A stretch of 64,000 nucleotides of DNA from Chrysoperla carnea. Its lineage: Eukaryota > Arthropoda > Insecta > Neuroptera > Chrysopidae. The stretch's first letter is position 1, and every line of letters begins with the position of its first letter. This document shows, in pieces, positions 24,901 through 36,620 of the stretch. Under the pieces are notes generated by a model. That model was not told where the DNA came from and made no database searches. It saw nothing but the letters and a program-made list of their open reading frames with translations. The stretch is taken from NCBI RefSeq assembly GCF_905475395.1, contig NC_058337.1, positions 90,576,368 to 90,640,367 on the forward strand, given 5' to 3'. The translations under genes were made by a program, and so were the position numbers.

Positions 24901-24960
24901 TTTCGAAAATCTAGATCTAATAGAGGTTCAACCTAGCTCTAATAAGTATTCGTTCTTCAC
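21960..24960. other. AT-rich intergenic DNA
   Basis: Long A/T-rich stretch without recognised coding exons. A small GC-richer patch at 24620-24725 holds a 35-codon ORF and a perfect 9-bp-arm hairpin (CGCTGGTAA/TTACCAGCG); function unknown. Confidence 0.45.
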
Positions 24961-24963
24961 AAC

Positions 24964-25328
24964 TTAAGGCAAATAATTATGGAGCATTTTACTAAAACTA
25001 AAAAAGATTAGTCCTGATTTGCCGTATTTTGGTCTAGATTTCAGGGGGGCTCGATACGATAGTATTAGAACGGTCAATATGGAAGTCAAAATCCAAAACA
25101 AAATTTTTGTTTTGAAATTTGATGAAACCCGGTGGATGGGGTAATTTTGATCCAAAAAGTATAAAAAATAGGTTAACTTAATGATTGGATGCAGAGTTTC
25201 TGAGATATCGCAATATTTAGATCGATTTTAGTTCGTTTCTCAAAAACTATTCGGCCAGTCATCAAATTCACCCGATTTTTGGACTTTTTGGGTCAAAATT
25301 ACTTTATATACTGAGTTTTATCTTTGTA
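24964..25328 (+). mobile_element. HelB-family fragment
   Basis: Carries, in the opposite orientation to the copy at 13074, the blocks GGGGTAATTTTGATCCAAAA, GATTGGATGCAGAGTTTCTG and AGATATCGCAATATTTAGAT. It lacks both element ends. Confidence 0.65.
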
Positions 25329-25329
25329 C

Positions 25330-26460
25330 TCTAGACACACTTTGTATTCCAAATTTTATTGCTGAAAATATTAAACAAATTTTTCTTTACAACTTAATTT
25401 ATAAAAATTTTTAATAAAATATAAAATAAATATAATTTATAATATATTTCTTAGTTTATACATAAAATCACTTAATTTAATACGATATGTCTCAATATTA
25501 TTTATTTAATATAATATTAATATTTTATATAATTGAATATTTTATTACAAATAATATGATTTATTAATTTAAAATGTCATCTAATATTAATAAATAATAA
25601 ATTTGAGTTTAATAATTTATAAATCTTAATTCTGAATTCGCGACAAATTATTTCATACACTTATTTGTTTATAAAACAAAATATAGAGTGTGTGATATTA
25701 TTTATGGAGCTTAAGAGAAGTTTTAGTTTTGAACAAATTATCAAAAAATTTTCAAGTAATATATACTTCTAATAATAAATCAGTGGATCTATTCCGTGCA
25801 CAGATAGAGTGGCTAACTCTAAATTTGGGAGAGTCTGGAAATCCAAATTAATATTTATGCAAATATTTAAATATTAGAAGAAAAGCTCGTTTACCGTGAA
25901 TTCTTACAAAAATAATTCATTCATTTATTTTTTAATTTTAATCTATAAATACAATTAACTTTTCTTAGATATAAAATCAAAGAGTCAGTCAAGCATTATG
26001 AATAAGTATAAATTTCTCGCGTTAATAGACTAAATGATTATTCAAATAGCTCTTTCAAAATTATTGAAAAAGCTGAAGATTGTTTTTTATGTTGGGTCTG
26101 GAGACATGGTAATTTTCGCTTGAAAAATTTTCACCCTGAAACTTTAAGATTGATAATTCTATGCATAGAATTCTAAATTTTTAAGTAGTTTATAATAAAT
26201 GAAGTATAGAGAAGATAAAGAGGCTAAGATACCTGGCATAAATTTTACATATTGAGGAAATATTTCTTTATACAGACTGATTTCTTGTACAAGGAATTGT
26301 AGTATGTGAGTTAAATAATAACCTCAACGTGGTAAAACGTTTAAAGGATTAATTTTGAGGTTGTTTTATAATAACTTCATAATTAATCCTTTATTGAAAC
26401 TATTAGATGTTACAACAAGATCCCACGAGGTACACGTTGAGAAAAAATAGTTAAAATTTT
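25330..26460. other. AT-rich intergenic DNA
   Basis: Includes nested hairpins at about 26318-26395: AACCTCAA/TTGAGGTT overlapping AAAGGATTAATT/AATTAATCCTTT. No gene. Confidence 0.45.
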
Positions 26461-26478
26461 ACATCATAGAATCCGTGT

Positions 26479-26770
26479 AATCGGATATTGGATTCGTAAA
26501 TAGCGGTCCAGAATACCTCAAGAACAAAGTTTGGACGACAAATATTTAGTTTGCCATTTGTGTACCAAAAAAGTAACATTCTTGGCCAAAAATCAGCGAC
26601 TAAAAATACCTCCTAGATAATGATTTGGACGATAAATACTTAATACCGTTTTTGTGGAAAAGTCGAATTTCGGGTCAAAAATGCAAGATTTTTGGAATAC
26701 GTGACATAATTCATATAATCTGACATCGGATTCGTATTCAGTGATCAAAAATACCTACAAGATGAATATT
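26479..26770. repeat. Degenerate tandem repeat, about 3 units
   Basis: Related blocks recur at intervals: AATACCTC near 26512, 26605 and 26750; TTTGGACGAYAAATAYTTA near 26530 and 26627; GGATTCGTA near 26490 and 26730. The spacings (about 93-97 and 145 bp) show a decayed tandem array with an internal expansion. Confidence 0.5.
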
Positions 26771-27499
26771 TTAAGCCAAAATAAGTATTTAAAGAAAAAC
26801 TTGGGCTGCTGGGGCCCTTTTCTGACTAGACTAAGTTGGTTGAATGTTCCTTGGGCCAATATAAACACGTTACAAAAATTTTGATTAAAATCGGTGCTGT
26901 TTATTCGTTGTACTATATTATAACTATCAAAATTTTTATTCAGCACCTTGTATCTTCAAACACTCTGCTATAAATATGTAGTATTCATAATATTATTTAA
27001 AATGTAATATGATAGTGAAGGTGTTACTGTATTTAGGTACTGTTTGCAAATATTCAGTACAGTTTTTGCATATTTTCAATGTAAATTTTATTATATTTTT
27101 TAAATAAGTAATTTAATTTAATGGGAACATGATAAATAAATAAAAAACTCGTGAGCAGCAACGCTACATCATTAAAGTCATATTTCCCCCTCATTTAATG
27201 TTTCTCACTGTCAGATGCTTTTTATTATAAATAAATTTTTGTCTTTTTTCAAAAACATCAAATGTCTACAAACAAAATTTCTTAAAAAATATGATTTTGT
27301 AGTGAAAAAAGTAAAAATAATTTACTGGGTTTGTTTATTGTAATCTATATATTAAAACAAAAGAAATTTTCCTACGAAAATCGATTTCTTTAATCCGCTC
27401 AATATTATCGGATGGGCTTAGTCTTAAATTAATATAAAATCAATACTAATTAACGTTGAAAAAAAATCAAAAAAAATTTTCTAGAAAATATTTTTCAAA

Positions 27500-28170
27500 A
27501 TTTTCGACAGTTAATAAAAATGGCGGCTAGAAGACGATATAAAGCTGGTTTTTTGGTATGCTATTTAGATACCTTAGGAGAGTGTGAAATTACGTTTTGT
27601 AAGCAAAATAAAGTTGTACTACCTGCGTAATACGTGAAAAATTGCAAACAACTACTTTGATTTCTTTCATAAATTTTTCAAGAGACTCGCAAGTTGAAGC
27701 TATCTACAAATTTTCATATCTCTATCTTTTATATTTTTGGAGAAAATAGACACCAAAATTTTGCCCTAATTTGACGCTACATGCGAAAACAATGATGTTA
27801 CGGGAAAGTTTTTTCAAAAAACATTGTTTATTTTTTGGTATAATTAACATTTTTTACATTTAAACTTTTGTTCTATCTCTAACGGTTTAACAAAAGCATA
27901 ATTCAAAATTTTAGCATTTTTGAAATTTTTCAAGCATCATATCTCAAAAGCATCATATTAGACGGAACTGTGGGTCGAATTCAATTGTTTAATATTTAGT
28001 ATATTTTCAAAATGATACCAGCAACTAATGCCAAAAGCACATAGTTTTTGAATTAATCTACAATAACAGAAATTACGCCGGTAGCGAAACTTTTTTTTGG
28101 TTGTAAAACGTGGTTTCATACATGGTATTTCAACAATTTACTCAGTCCATTGTTTGTTTTCATTTGTTTA
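27500..28170 (+). repeat. Dispersed repeat family F2, copy 1
   Basis: Shared blocks with 28575-29215 and 50990-51545: TTTTGGAGAAAATAGACACC, TTTAAACTTTTGTTCTATCT, CTCTAACGGTTTA, CAAGCATCATATCTCAAAA, and a GTAGTTTCACACTC-like motif. It ends in an F1-type tail, CATGGTATTTCAACAATTTA. Non-coding, class unknown. Confidence 0.7.
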
Positions 28171-28574
28171 ATGAAATTCTTGACTGAATTCAGCAAAATA
28201 AATTTTTAGCAATTGTCACAATTGTTTACAATTGCATTATGAGAATATCCACTCCCTAATATTATAATATATAAGATTTATGAAAAATGAAGATAAATTT
28301 CAATTATACATATATTATTTAATTTCTACAGAGCAATTTGACCGAATTCTTTTACGTATTTATATGTAAAACATAATAATAATGAATCGCCTGCCGTCAT
28401 ATTGCATATATGGTAGAATCCTGGTAATAAATCAATTTTGAATCATTTTAATCCATAGTATACATGCAACCATATACAATACGGCTACCAACCTACGCTA
28501 TCTTTAAAAAATGCGTATAGCAAATCTACAGTGACGGCATAAGTTACGAATGGTCACACAGTTATGGTCGTGTA

Positions 28575-29215
28575 CAATCGTTAATTGAAGCGTTTTTGAG
28601 TAATGCCTGAAAAACTGAAAATTTTCTGCCTTTTTTTCAGTTTTTGATGGTCCATTCAAAAACTATGAGCTTTTGAAATTAGTTGCTACTATCATTTTGA
28701 AAGTATATTAATTTTGAAACAATTAAAGCCAACCCACAGCTCCGTATGTCTAATAGTTTTTGAGATATGAAGCTCGGAAATTTTACATGGTTTTCAGAAA
28801 TGTTAAAATTCTGAGTTAGGTAAACCTTTAGAGATAGAACAAAAGTTTAAATGTAAAAATGTTCCTTATAAGGTAAGGTAAGTAGGTAGCTTTTACTAGT
28901 GAGTCTTATAAAAAAGTTTTGAAAAAAAAAACAAAAAAATTTTTCTAGAAAATAATTACAAACTTTTTGACGAACAAATAGCGACCGAAAGGATATGCAA
29001 AGCTGCTTCTTGGTTTGTTTTTTGGACTTCTTAGGGGAGTGTAAAACTACATTTTGCAAGCAAAAACAATTGTGTAACCTGTGTAATTAGTGAGAAATTG
29101 TAAAAAGTCCGAAAATTTGAAGCATAACTTTCTTTACCTGTGAAACGTAGTTTCACACTCCCCTAAGATCTCCAAATAACATACCCAAAAATCAGCGTTT
29201 TGGGATTTTAATGTA
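28575..29215 (-). repeat. Dispersed repeat family F2, copy 2 (inverted relative to copy 1)
   Basis: Minus-strand match to copy 1 in the outer blocks; the block around CCACAGCTCCGTATGTCTAA is better preserved here and is also present at 51300. Together with copy 1 it forms an imperfect large inverted repeat around 28170-28575. Confidence 0.65.
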
Positions 29216-29219
29216 GAAT

Positions 29220-30150
29220 TTGACTGGCGTAATAGATTAAATAAATAAAATAGAAAGGAATTCAATGTAATTTTAATACCATACTTATTAATCTAATTGA
29301 TTAGTCTTGTTAAATGCACGAGATGACTTTTCGATGCCTAGGTTTTCGATTTTGTATTCAAACAAGCCAAAAGAAGTGTGACACAAATTTTTATTTTATC
29401 TACCTCAAATTCTTATAAACCTACACTAAAATGTTAAACAAATTCTAGACTTTTAGGTGAATATTCTCGCGTATCCCGATACGTATCATTATATGCCAAG
29501 TCTACGAACATTGTATCATTAAAGATTAACGCCGCCACTGCACATACGTAAAAAGTTGTTTAAAAAATTATTAACAAATAATGAAACAAATTACTTTTGT
29601 ACGAGTGTAAAATCCAATTATTCTTTCACTTAGTTTAGAAAGACAATTAGTTGTTAATTTTGAAATTTTAATTTTTTTTTGGGAGCGTTCGTAACGATAT
29701 GATTAATCAACACACTGATATTAGAATTTTTCTTTGTTGATTTATTATTAAAATGCTTTTTTTTTTGTTTCTCTTTAAATAAATATTTTTAAATTAATAA
29801 AATATATAAATACGATATGAAATATGATTTATCTATATGGATTTCCGGTGATTAAAAAATTATTATTATTATTTATTATTTTAATATGACGTATCAGATT
29901 ATATCCAATTAAATTTTAAAATATATTTTAGATTATCTATACATTTTTTGTGTATTATAATATGTGTCGTTTTATTTAAGTTAGTGGTTACCAACCATTA
30001 CTGCCAATAAGTTTTTAATTAATTGTTATTTACAATTCATGTGATTATTATTTATATTTTTGACAAAAGTACAAAAGAAATGATTTATTCACTAAGAATA
30101 ATTTATTTAGGTAGCAAGTAGGTATATTTTTGGCTCTAGGTAAGGCTGGG
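29220..30150. other. AT-rich intergenic DNA downstream of the lectin gene
   Basis: No feature recognised. Confidence 0.45.
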
Positions 30151-30540
30151 CTAGACTTAAGGGTTCACGCCGATAAAGCGCGATTCTTTCCTTCAACGAT
30201 CTATACATTCAACCAACACATATGTTCTAATTCTTATGTTTGAAATATTTGTAGTTTCGTTTTGACGTCCATTTTTTCTACATCCTTCAGGACTTGGCGG
30301 AAGCGTTACTAATCAAACTTTTTAAATAATTTCAAGTTATTTATCACGTCCAAAACGAAAAGTGTATTAACAAATCGGATATTAGGGAAGTTGGCCTATA
30401 GGAATAATAAATCAGAACATAACAGTTGATACTTTAGAGGTTATACTGTAATTTTGATAACTATAATTTGTAGTTGCTGACGAAGTCGTAATAAAGATAC
30501 GAAACATAAAACTGGATCAACTTCCCTGTGATTAAATTTG
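30150..30540 (+). repeat. Transposon-like segment with hammerhead-like core
   Basis: A GC-richer block with CTGACGA at 30477-30483 and GAAAC at 30501-30505, separated by a possible weak stem, resembling the conserved core of a type of hammerhead ribozyme found in insect retroelements. It is flanked by GGGAAGTTGG (about 30387) and CAACTTCCCT (about 30519), which can pair. The stem II pairing is poor, so it may be a decayed copy or chance. Confidence 0.3.
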
Positions 30541-30569
30541 TTTTTTAATCGCATCAAAGTTCTTTAATT

Positions 30570-30575
30570 TTTATT
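30570..30575 (-). promoter_or_regulatory. Candidate polyadenylation signal of the lectin gene
   Basis: AATAAA on the minus strand about 70 nt beyond the stop codon; overlapping AAATAAA motifs also follow the stop directly. In such AT-rich DNA this is suggestive only. Confidence 0.35.
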
Positions 30576-30641
30576 TGATATTGTCTTTCATTAAGTGAAT
30601 ATGAATGAACAAATTTTTATATGAAATCTTCATTTATTTAT

Positions 30642-32289
30642 TTAACATGATTTCAATGGAATTTCACAAACATAAGTTAGTGGGCAGTTGCAGAATCTGT
30701 CATTTAAGCCGCTTGAAGGATAGCGAGAAAAAGTACCACAATTTTCGTTACCTTGCCAATTGTCAGGTTGATCAGGTTCCCAATGTACATATCCTGAACT
30801 TCTTATTGATTTTCCTGGAATATTAATGGAAAATTTGTAGTAATTAAAGTAAGAAATTACTAAAAAATGTTTTTAGGAAATGAAAAGTATTTTCTTCACT
30901 CATCAAAAATTACTAATTGCTCTTGCGTGCGCTAAATTTACCTGTCGCATTCAAATTACCATTTGTGAGAAATATATAAGGATCTTGTACTCAATCGATA
31001 TTGACCTATTGGTCATTGCACGGAGAATCGTGCATCAAGAGACACTAGATCCCGAATTCGTAAAAATAATTTTTTTTAAACTGATACGCACTAGTAATAC
31101 GCACTCGAATGCGAATGTATTAACTGTATTCGACTATAACTTAGCCCTCGTGTACAATTAGCAACTATTTTCGCTTTGTTCTCAATATATTATTAATTTT
31201 TAGTATTATTTAAATCGTACCATCAATTGTAACATATTGGCCTTCTTGAAACAAATCATGAAATCCTACAAAAACATCATGTTTATCACAGCTTTTATCA
31301 TCTATAACAGCATCTGGGTATTGATTCATCAAACGAAGAAGAAATTGCGCTTCCTCTTCTGAATTAATTATTATTAAGTAGGCACCTTCTGCTTCACAAA
31401 TTTGACGTGCTTCATTCCATGTTTGTGGATCTTGATGATATTTATAATAACTGTCTTCAAATCTAACATAATCCCGCGGAATGAAATTGATTCTTTCAGT
31501 TATCAACAGTTGTTTGGATGTCTGTAAAAAATTACTCCTATGAGATGGCACAAATTTTTACAAATAGATAACATAGATTCACGGATACATACAATATCAA
31601 ATAAGGTATCTTTTAGGGAAGTAAATCAGCACCTACACATTCTGTTTTTACTTAATAAGGTATACTGTGTGTTTATTTTAACCTTACATATGCTTAGAAC
31701 TAACTAAAAAAATTTTTTCAAAAAAATACTCAAAAAGATTGATTTTTGCATTTAATTTCTGCTGCGGTTTTATAATTTTTACTTAATGTTTCAGGCAAAT
31801 CTTTCGCAGTTTTAAAGCAGAGTGAACTTTCGAATGGTCCGGAGAGCCCAGGTATAATTAAATGGCTGCGAATGACGTATAGTTTCATTTTTATTAATAA
31901 AACTTTTTATCGATTTTGAAGCAAATGTCAAGTTAAAAAGAACACTCTATATAATTAGCCAGCGAAGCAATATCGGAGGCTCATTATCTGTCTATGATAT
32001 TGTTCTGTTTATTTTTTAAGGAATTTTTAGAAAAGTAATTTCGCTTCCACAATATTGTTTATAAAAAAAATCTCTACTTTAAACCTTTTTTAATATCCAA
32101 GCATTTCCTTTAAAAGACAAAGTGATACCTGTCTATAATGTTATTTTTATACAAAAAATTTATTTGATTGAAAAGTAAACTTACTGTGTTAGTAGGATGT
32201 TTATTTGTAATAGCATCAGTCTCGTTTCCTAATGCACTTGAGCTTAAAACTAATAAAATTATAAATTTAAAGGCCTGTATTAAATCCAT
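30642..32289 (-). CDS. Secreted C-type lectin (single CTLD), three exons, complete
   Basis: Exons: 32289-32185, 31521-31221 and 30814-30642 (TAA at 30644-30642). Introns are 663 and 406 bp with donors GTAAGT and GTACGA and acceptors TTTTTTACAG and AATATTCCAG. Phases 0 and 1 join cleanly to 192 codons. Residues 1-21 are a signal peptide (MDLIQAFKFIILLVLSSSAL, then G). The CTLD spans about 60-190: YYKYH, WNEARQICEAEGAYLIIINS (70-89), VFVGFHDLFQEGQYVTIDG (118-136), GYVHWEPDQPDNW (143-155), GNENCG, then FCNCPLTYVCE (176-186). Predicted disulfides are C77-C185 and C161-C177. The sugar/calcium motif is EPD in place of the mannose-type EPN, and the WND motif is LND. The layout resembles insect haemolymph LPS-binding lectins, so a role in pathogen recognition is inferred. 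Ligand is unknown. Confidence 0.93.
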
Positions 32290-32340
32290 AGCAGCAATTT
32301 AATAAAAACTTTTGCATTAATTAACGTGCCTTTCAATATC

Positions 32341-32372
32341 TGCCGTAATCGAATTAAAAATTTTTCTTTATA
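32341..32372 (-). promoter_or_regulatory. Candidate core promoter of the lectin gene
   Basis: Minus-strand TATAAAG at 32372-32366 lies about 31 bp upstream of GGCAGATA (A at 32341), a weak initiator-like motif. This would give a 5' UTR of about 52 nt before the ATG at 32289. The spacing fits a TATA promoter; the initiator is not a consensus match. Confidence 0.4.
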
Positions 32373-32500
32373 TCTAATATGCCTTGCAATGTTTTTTGTG
32401 TAAATGTGTACCATTCGGTCTAATTTTGAAAGTAATAACGTAGTTATTTGGATAGCTGTTTGTAATTTCCTAAATATTTGTTCAAGTGTATATATAATAA

Positions 32501-33345
32501 TTAGCAGATACCCGCCCGCTTTACTGAGCAGTTTCTCCTTTAGACTATCACGTTTCAGCCCTCACTTATCCGCCCTTTTGTTTACAATTTTATGGATTTT
32601 AATTTTTTGGTGGGGAACTAACTTTTTTAATAGGTCCAATCATTAAATTAACATGACTTTTATACTTTTTGGATCAAAATTACCGCATCCACCGAGTTTC
32701 ATCAAATTACAAAACAAAATTGTTTTTCCCATTTTTTCGATCTTATCAAAGGGGTACCTCTTAAAAAATGGCCAAAAATCGAGAAATTTTTTGTGAATAG
32801 TTTTTGAGATACGGACTAAAATCGACCCAAATATTGCGACATCTCAGAAACTCTGAATCCAATCATTAATCTGGTCGAATAGTTTTTGAGATACGGTCTA
32901 AAATCGAGCCGAACATTCCGCTATTTCAGAAACTCATTATATTGTAACTTATTATAATAGCTGAAATAATTTTTAAAATCGGTTAAGTAATTAATTCAAA
33001 AATGAGGAATTTTCAAACAAACTACCACCCCCTTTTACCACCAAAATTACAGAGTTTCATATAAATTTTCACCTTCAATTTGAAACTCTTAAAGAATGAA
33101 GAAAGTAAAATAATTTTTTGTCTCAAACCATGAGCTCATATATCAAGTTTTATATTTCAAACTTCAAAAATGACATAGTTTCATATAACTTTCACCCCCC
33201 TGAAGAATGAATACAGAAAACTTTTGTAGTGAACCATACTCTTATATCAAGTTTCATACAAACTTCCAACACTCATTTTAACTTCTTGAGGGATTAATTT
33301 TCTAAAATTAAGCGGTATCAACTAAAATTAAGCTGCGGTTGGCTA
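32501..33345 (-). mobile_element. Helitron-like element, family HelB copy 2 (5' end decayed)
   Basis: The 3' end on the minus strand is GGGCGGGTATCTGCTAA followed by T, matching CTRR/T. Inner blocks match HelB copy 1: TTTTTGGATCAAAATTACCG, GGGGTACCTCTTAAAAAATG, TTTTTGAGATACGGACTAAA (repeated near 32806 and a variant near 32881) and CCATGAGCTCATATATCAAG. The 5' TC end was not found. Its 3' end lies 212 bp upstream of the lectin ATG. Confidence 0.7.
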
Positions 33346-33815
33346 GTATTATATTTAGGATGAAATACTCGTTCGTTTGAAAAAAAATCTAAAATATCCT
33401 ACACACAACTTGCTTTGTTTGCTGTAAGTTTGGACAATCTTAATGAAATACTTTTTTTTTTATGGACAAGTAAGTGTTAGAATAATTACTAATTTTTGCT
33501 AGCGAATTTATACATCTATGAAATATTATTATAATATATAACCTCAATAATTTACTTACTCATTAACACAAGATTATTATTCATATCCGTTACAACTTAG
33601 GGCTATAAGAAAAATGAAAATATAATAGCAATAAAAAATATTGATTTCATGGTTAACTTTAACATAAAGTATAGGATATATTTTCAATATATATTTATAA
33701 ATATTTTAGTCATAATAATTTCAAATAATTAAAAAGTCATAATAATTTGAAATTATTCTTATAAATATAGTTTTAAGTATTTTAAACTTACTACTAGATA
33801 AAGATATGACATATT

Positions 33816-34322
33816 TTTTATACCATGTATATGAAATTTATCAAGGTATACTAACTTTAGTCCCAAGTTTGTAACGCTTAAAAATATTGATGCTATGAAC
33901 AAAATTTTGGTATAGGTGTTCATAAAATCACCTAATTTGTCCATTTTCGGTTGTCTGTCTGTCTGTCGTCTGTCGTCTGCCTGTCTGTCTGTCTGTACGT
34001 CTGTCGCCACGATTACTCAAAAACAAAAAAAGGTATCATGCTGAAAATTCTGGACCCATATTGTAAACCATTCGAGGTGGAACAAAAGTTTAAATGTAAA
34101 AAATGTTCCTTATAAAAAATTAAACAACTTTTGTTTGAAACATTTTTTCGCAAACATCACTGTTTAGCCGTGAGAGCGCAAATTATGCGCAAATTGTATA
34201 GTATGTATTATAATATCGGTATATGTGTGTGACATGTATGTATGTGTAATGTGATAGACTAATCAACACTGTCTATACATGGTATTTCAACAATTAACTC
34301 AGTCAATTGTTTGTTTTACTTG
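33816..34322 (+). repeat. Dispersed repeat family F1, copy c (complete)
   Basis: Terminal repeats ATACCATGTATA (about 33819) and TATACATGGTAT (about 34274) plus the family tail AATTAACTCAGTCAATTGTT. The internal CTGT/GTCT microsatellite is expanded at 33953-34008. Confidence 0.8.
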
Positions 34323-34349
34323 TTATTTTATTAAATTTATAAAGCAGCT

Positions 34350-35040
34350 AAAATGGTAATCTACATAAGTTGTTAAAATTTATTAGCCATTAACGAGGGA
34401 GGTATGTGATTGGTAAATACAAGTTTTTTGCAATAGCTATTCACACATGCGATATCATCTTAATGAATGTGTTTGTTGCTTTACAGTTCAAAACTATAAT
34501 AATTTAACAAAATTTTTGGAGGAAACGCACGTTATGTAGTCATAAATTGTGTATATTACTACATATAAAAATTCGTCGATGTTTTGGTAGCACTTGTCCA
34601 TTGCGGAAAATATTCTTTAGTCACATCCTTGCTCATGCGAGGATCCAGCCCTCATATAAGGTGAAGTGCATGGCACAGCACTCGAAAATCGCCCAAATGC
34701 GAATCGGAATATGAATTTGCTCATGCAAGATATAATGCAATCCTACAAAGGAGATGTTTACAAAATATATGACGCCCTCGCCAAAATTTTGTACAGTGTA
34801 TTTGTAAATTAATAAACCTGTAAAATGTTAGTTTGTTCGCTCACAAAAATTACAAAAGTAAATATGGATATACACATCACATTGTCACATTTAGGCTTTA
34901 AACTACTGAACCAATTTTGATAAAATTTCTACTACTTCAAATTAAATTAACGCCAGTAGGTATACATTTTACATTTAATTACTTAAGTAACAAATTCATT
35001 GCTTTCGTATCGATTTGGTGACCAAAATTTAGCGTAAACA
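34350..35040. other. Intergenic, with a GC-richer patch
   Basis: 34565-34760 is GC-richer; a plus-strand frame reading KFVDVLVALVHCGKYSLVTS stays open for 31 codons and then stops at TGA. Not recognised and without supporting splice sites. Confidence 0.3.
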
Positions 35041-35041
35041 A

Positions 35042-35592
35042 GTGAAAACAAGCAATTGACTGAGTTAACTATTGAAATACCATATATACACAGTTTTGAT
35101 GACGCAATCGTTTGTTTTGTCACACACACATAACTGATATTCCCCTATTGATACATACTACAAAATTTTCTCCTAATTAGCGCCCTCGTGGGTAAACAGT
35201 AATGTTTACAAGAAAGTGTTTCGAACAAAAGTTGTTTATTTTTTTATAAGGAACATTTTTTACATTTTAACATTTGTTCTATCTCGAACGGTTTACAAGA
35301 TGAGTCCTACGGACACAAGACCCAATTGACCCATGTTGCTCATTTACGAACTCGACCTCACTTTCTACGTCTTAAGCATACTATATAAATTTCAGCTTGA
35401 TATCTCTTTTTGTTTTTGAGTAATCGTGGTGACAGACGGACAGACGACAGACAGATAGACATACAGAAATGGACTAATTAGGTGATTCTATCTACACCTA
35501 AACCAAAATTTTTTTCGTAGCATCAATATTTTTAAGCGTTACAAACTTGGGATTAAACTTAATATACTATGTATATTTCATATACATGGTAT
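35042..35592 (-). repeat. Dispersed repeat family F1, copy d (complete)
   Basis: Minus orientation. The right end reads CATATACATGGTATAAAAA and the left side carries CAATTGACTGAGTTAAC. Contains the family blocks GAGTCCTACGGACACAAGAC and GAGTAATCGTGGTGACAGAC. Confidence 0.8.
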
Positions 35593-35599
35593 AAAAATA

Positions 35600-36325
35600 A
35601 TTCTTGATTTTGTCTCTTTTCAACTCTTGATCCTTACTTATCCCATTTTACAGTACTTCTGCTTTAAAAAAACAAATATTTTTTTGATAGGAATAGATAT
35701 TCATTACCAACAGATCATTTAAAAATTTGTTCTCTAGCGTAATTTTGTATAATATGTATTTTTGTGCAAGTAATCGATTTTTGTCTACATGTGTAATCAG
35801 ATGTAGATCCCCTGTGATATCCAATGAAACTTATAGTTTCTGAGTAAAGTAAAAATATCCGAAACAATGGCTGGCTATGCAGTTGTTCAAGTTCTATAAA
35901 AGTGGTTTTACTTTTTTAAATACAAAAATAAAATGGGTAAACATTCAGACTATATTTCTGCATTTGAGTAAAATAATATTAATAATTTTATGTAAATGTT
36001 TGACCTCACCTTATGACTTGACATCGCTTACGATCTAAAACTACTATAGAAAAAATACAGCGAAAGTAAACGACCTCCGTTACATTTATTATAACACGAA
36101 ATAATAACATTTTTAAGTTGTATTTAAAAAAATCTGAATGATAATTTTATTATTTTTAATTAGGTTAATTTGATCATGATTTTGACTTATTTTAATGATT
36201 ATAGGAACTCATTTTTTATTTAAAAGTTTTATAATTTCAGTTTTAGTCTTTTATTTTAGAAAATATTCATGCATTCAAAATTATTTCCTCCATTTGTGTT
36301 TATTTATATTGCCTCTATATACACT
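35600..36325. other. AT-rich intergenic DNA
   Basis: No feature recognised. Confidence 0.45.
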
Positions 36326-36326
36326 T

Positions 36327-36620
36327 AATAAATAAAGTAATGGGGCTTTACCTTCGTATCTGTGACATATACCATAACAAAGCCCACCCCCATCATTATT
36401 TGTTAATCTTTATTTATTTAACTACATATATACAATTACATGATGTGTGTGAAATCGGTTACTTCGTTCTTATACAAGCGACGACAATGTGATCAATTCT
36501 GCACCTCCATTAATTACAATTTGTTCACACTCTCGCTGCCTGGATTCGAGCCCGCAACCTCCCAGTGAGTAGCCAAACGGTCAAAGACTAACGCCTTAGA
36601 CCGTTGGACCACTGAGCTAA
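36327..36620 (-). mobile_element. tRNA-derived SINE, copy B
   Basis: Minus-strand homologue of copy A. The head reads GTCCAACGGTCTAAGGCG and its B-box region GGGCTCGAATCCAGGCAGCG. The body shares TGATCACATTGTCGTCGCTT and AAGAACGAAGTAACCGA. The 3' part carries AAGATTAACAAATAATGATG and ends AATAAAG/TTTATT-like instead of copy A's (ATT)n. No unambiguous target duplication, so older than copy A or truncated. Confidence 0.85.

Noticed and set aside
30605..30826. 73-codon open frame on the plus strand
   Set aside because: Antisense shadow of lectin exon 3.
30880..31161. 93-codon open frame on the plus strand
   Set aside because: Lies inside lectin intron 2, with no domain and no splice or promoter support.
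33953..34008. Possible CRISPR-like short repeat array
   Set aside because: Simple CTGT microsatellite without spacers, within a eukaryotic dispersed repeat.
33759..34010. Asp/Arg/Gln-rich frame on the minus strand
   Set aside because: Translation of the CTGT microsatellite inside F1 copy c.
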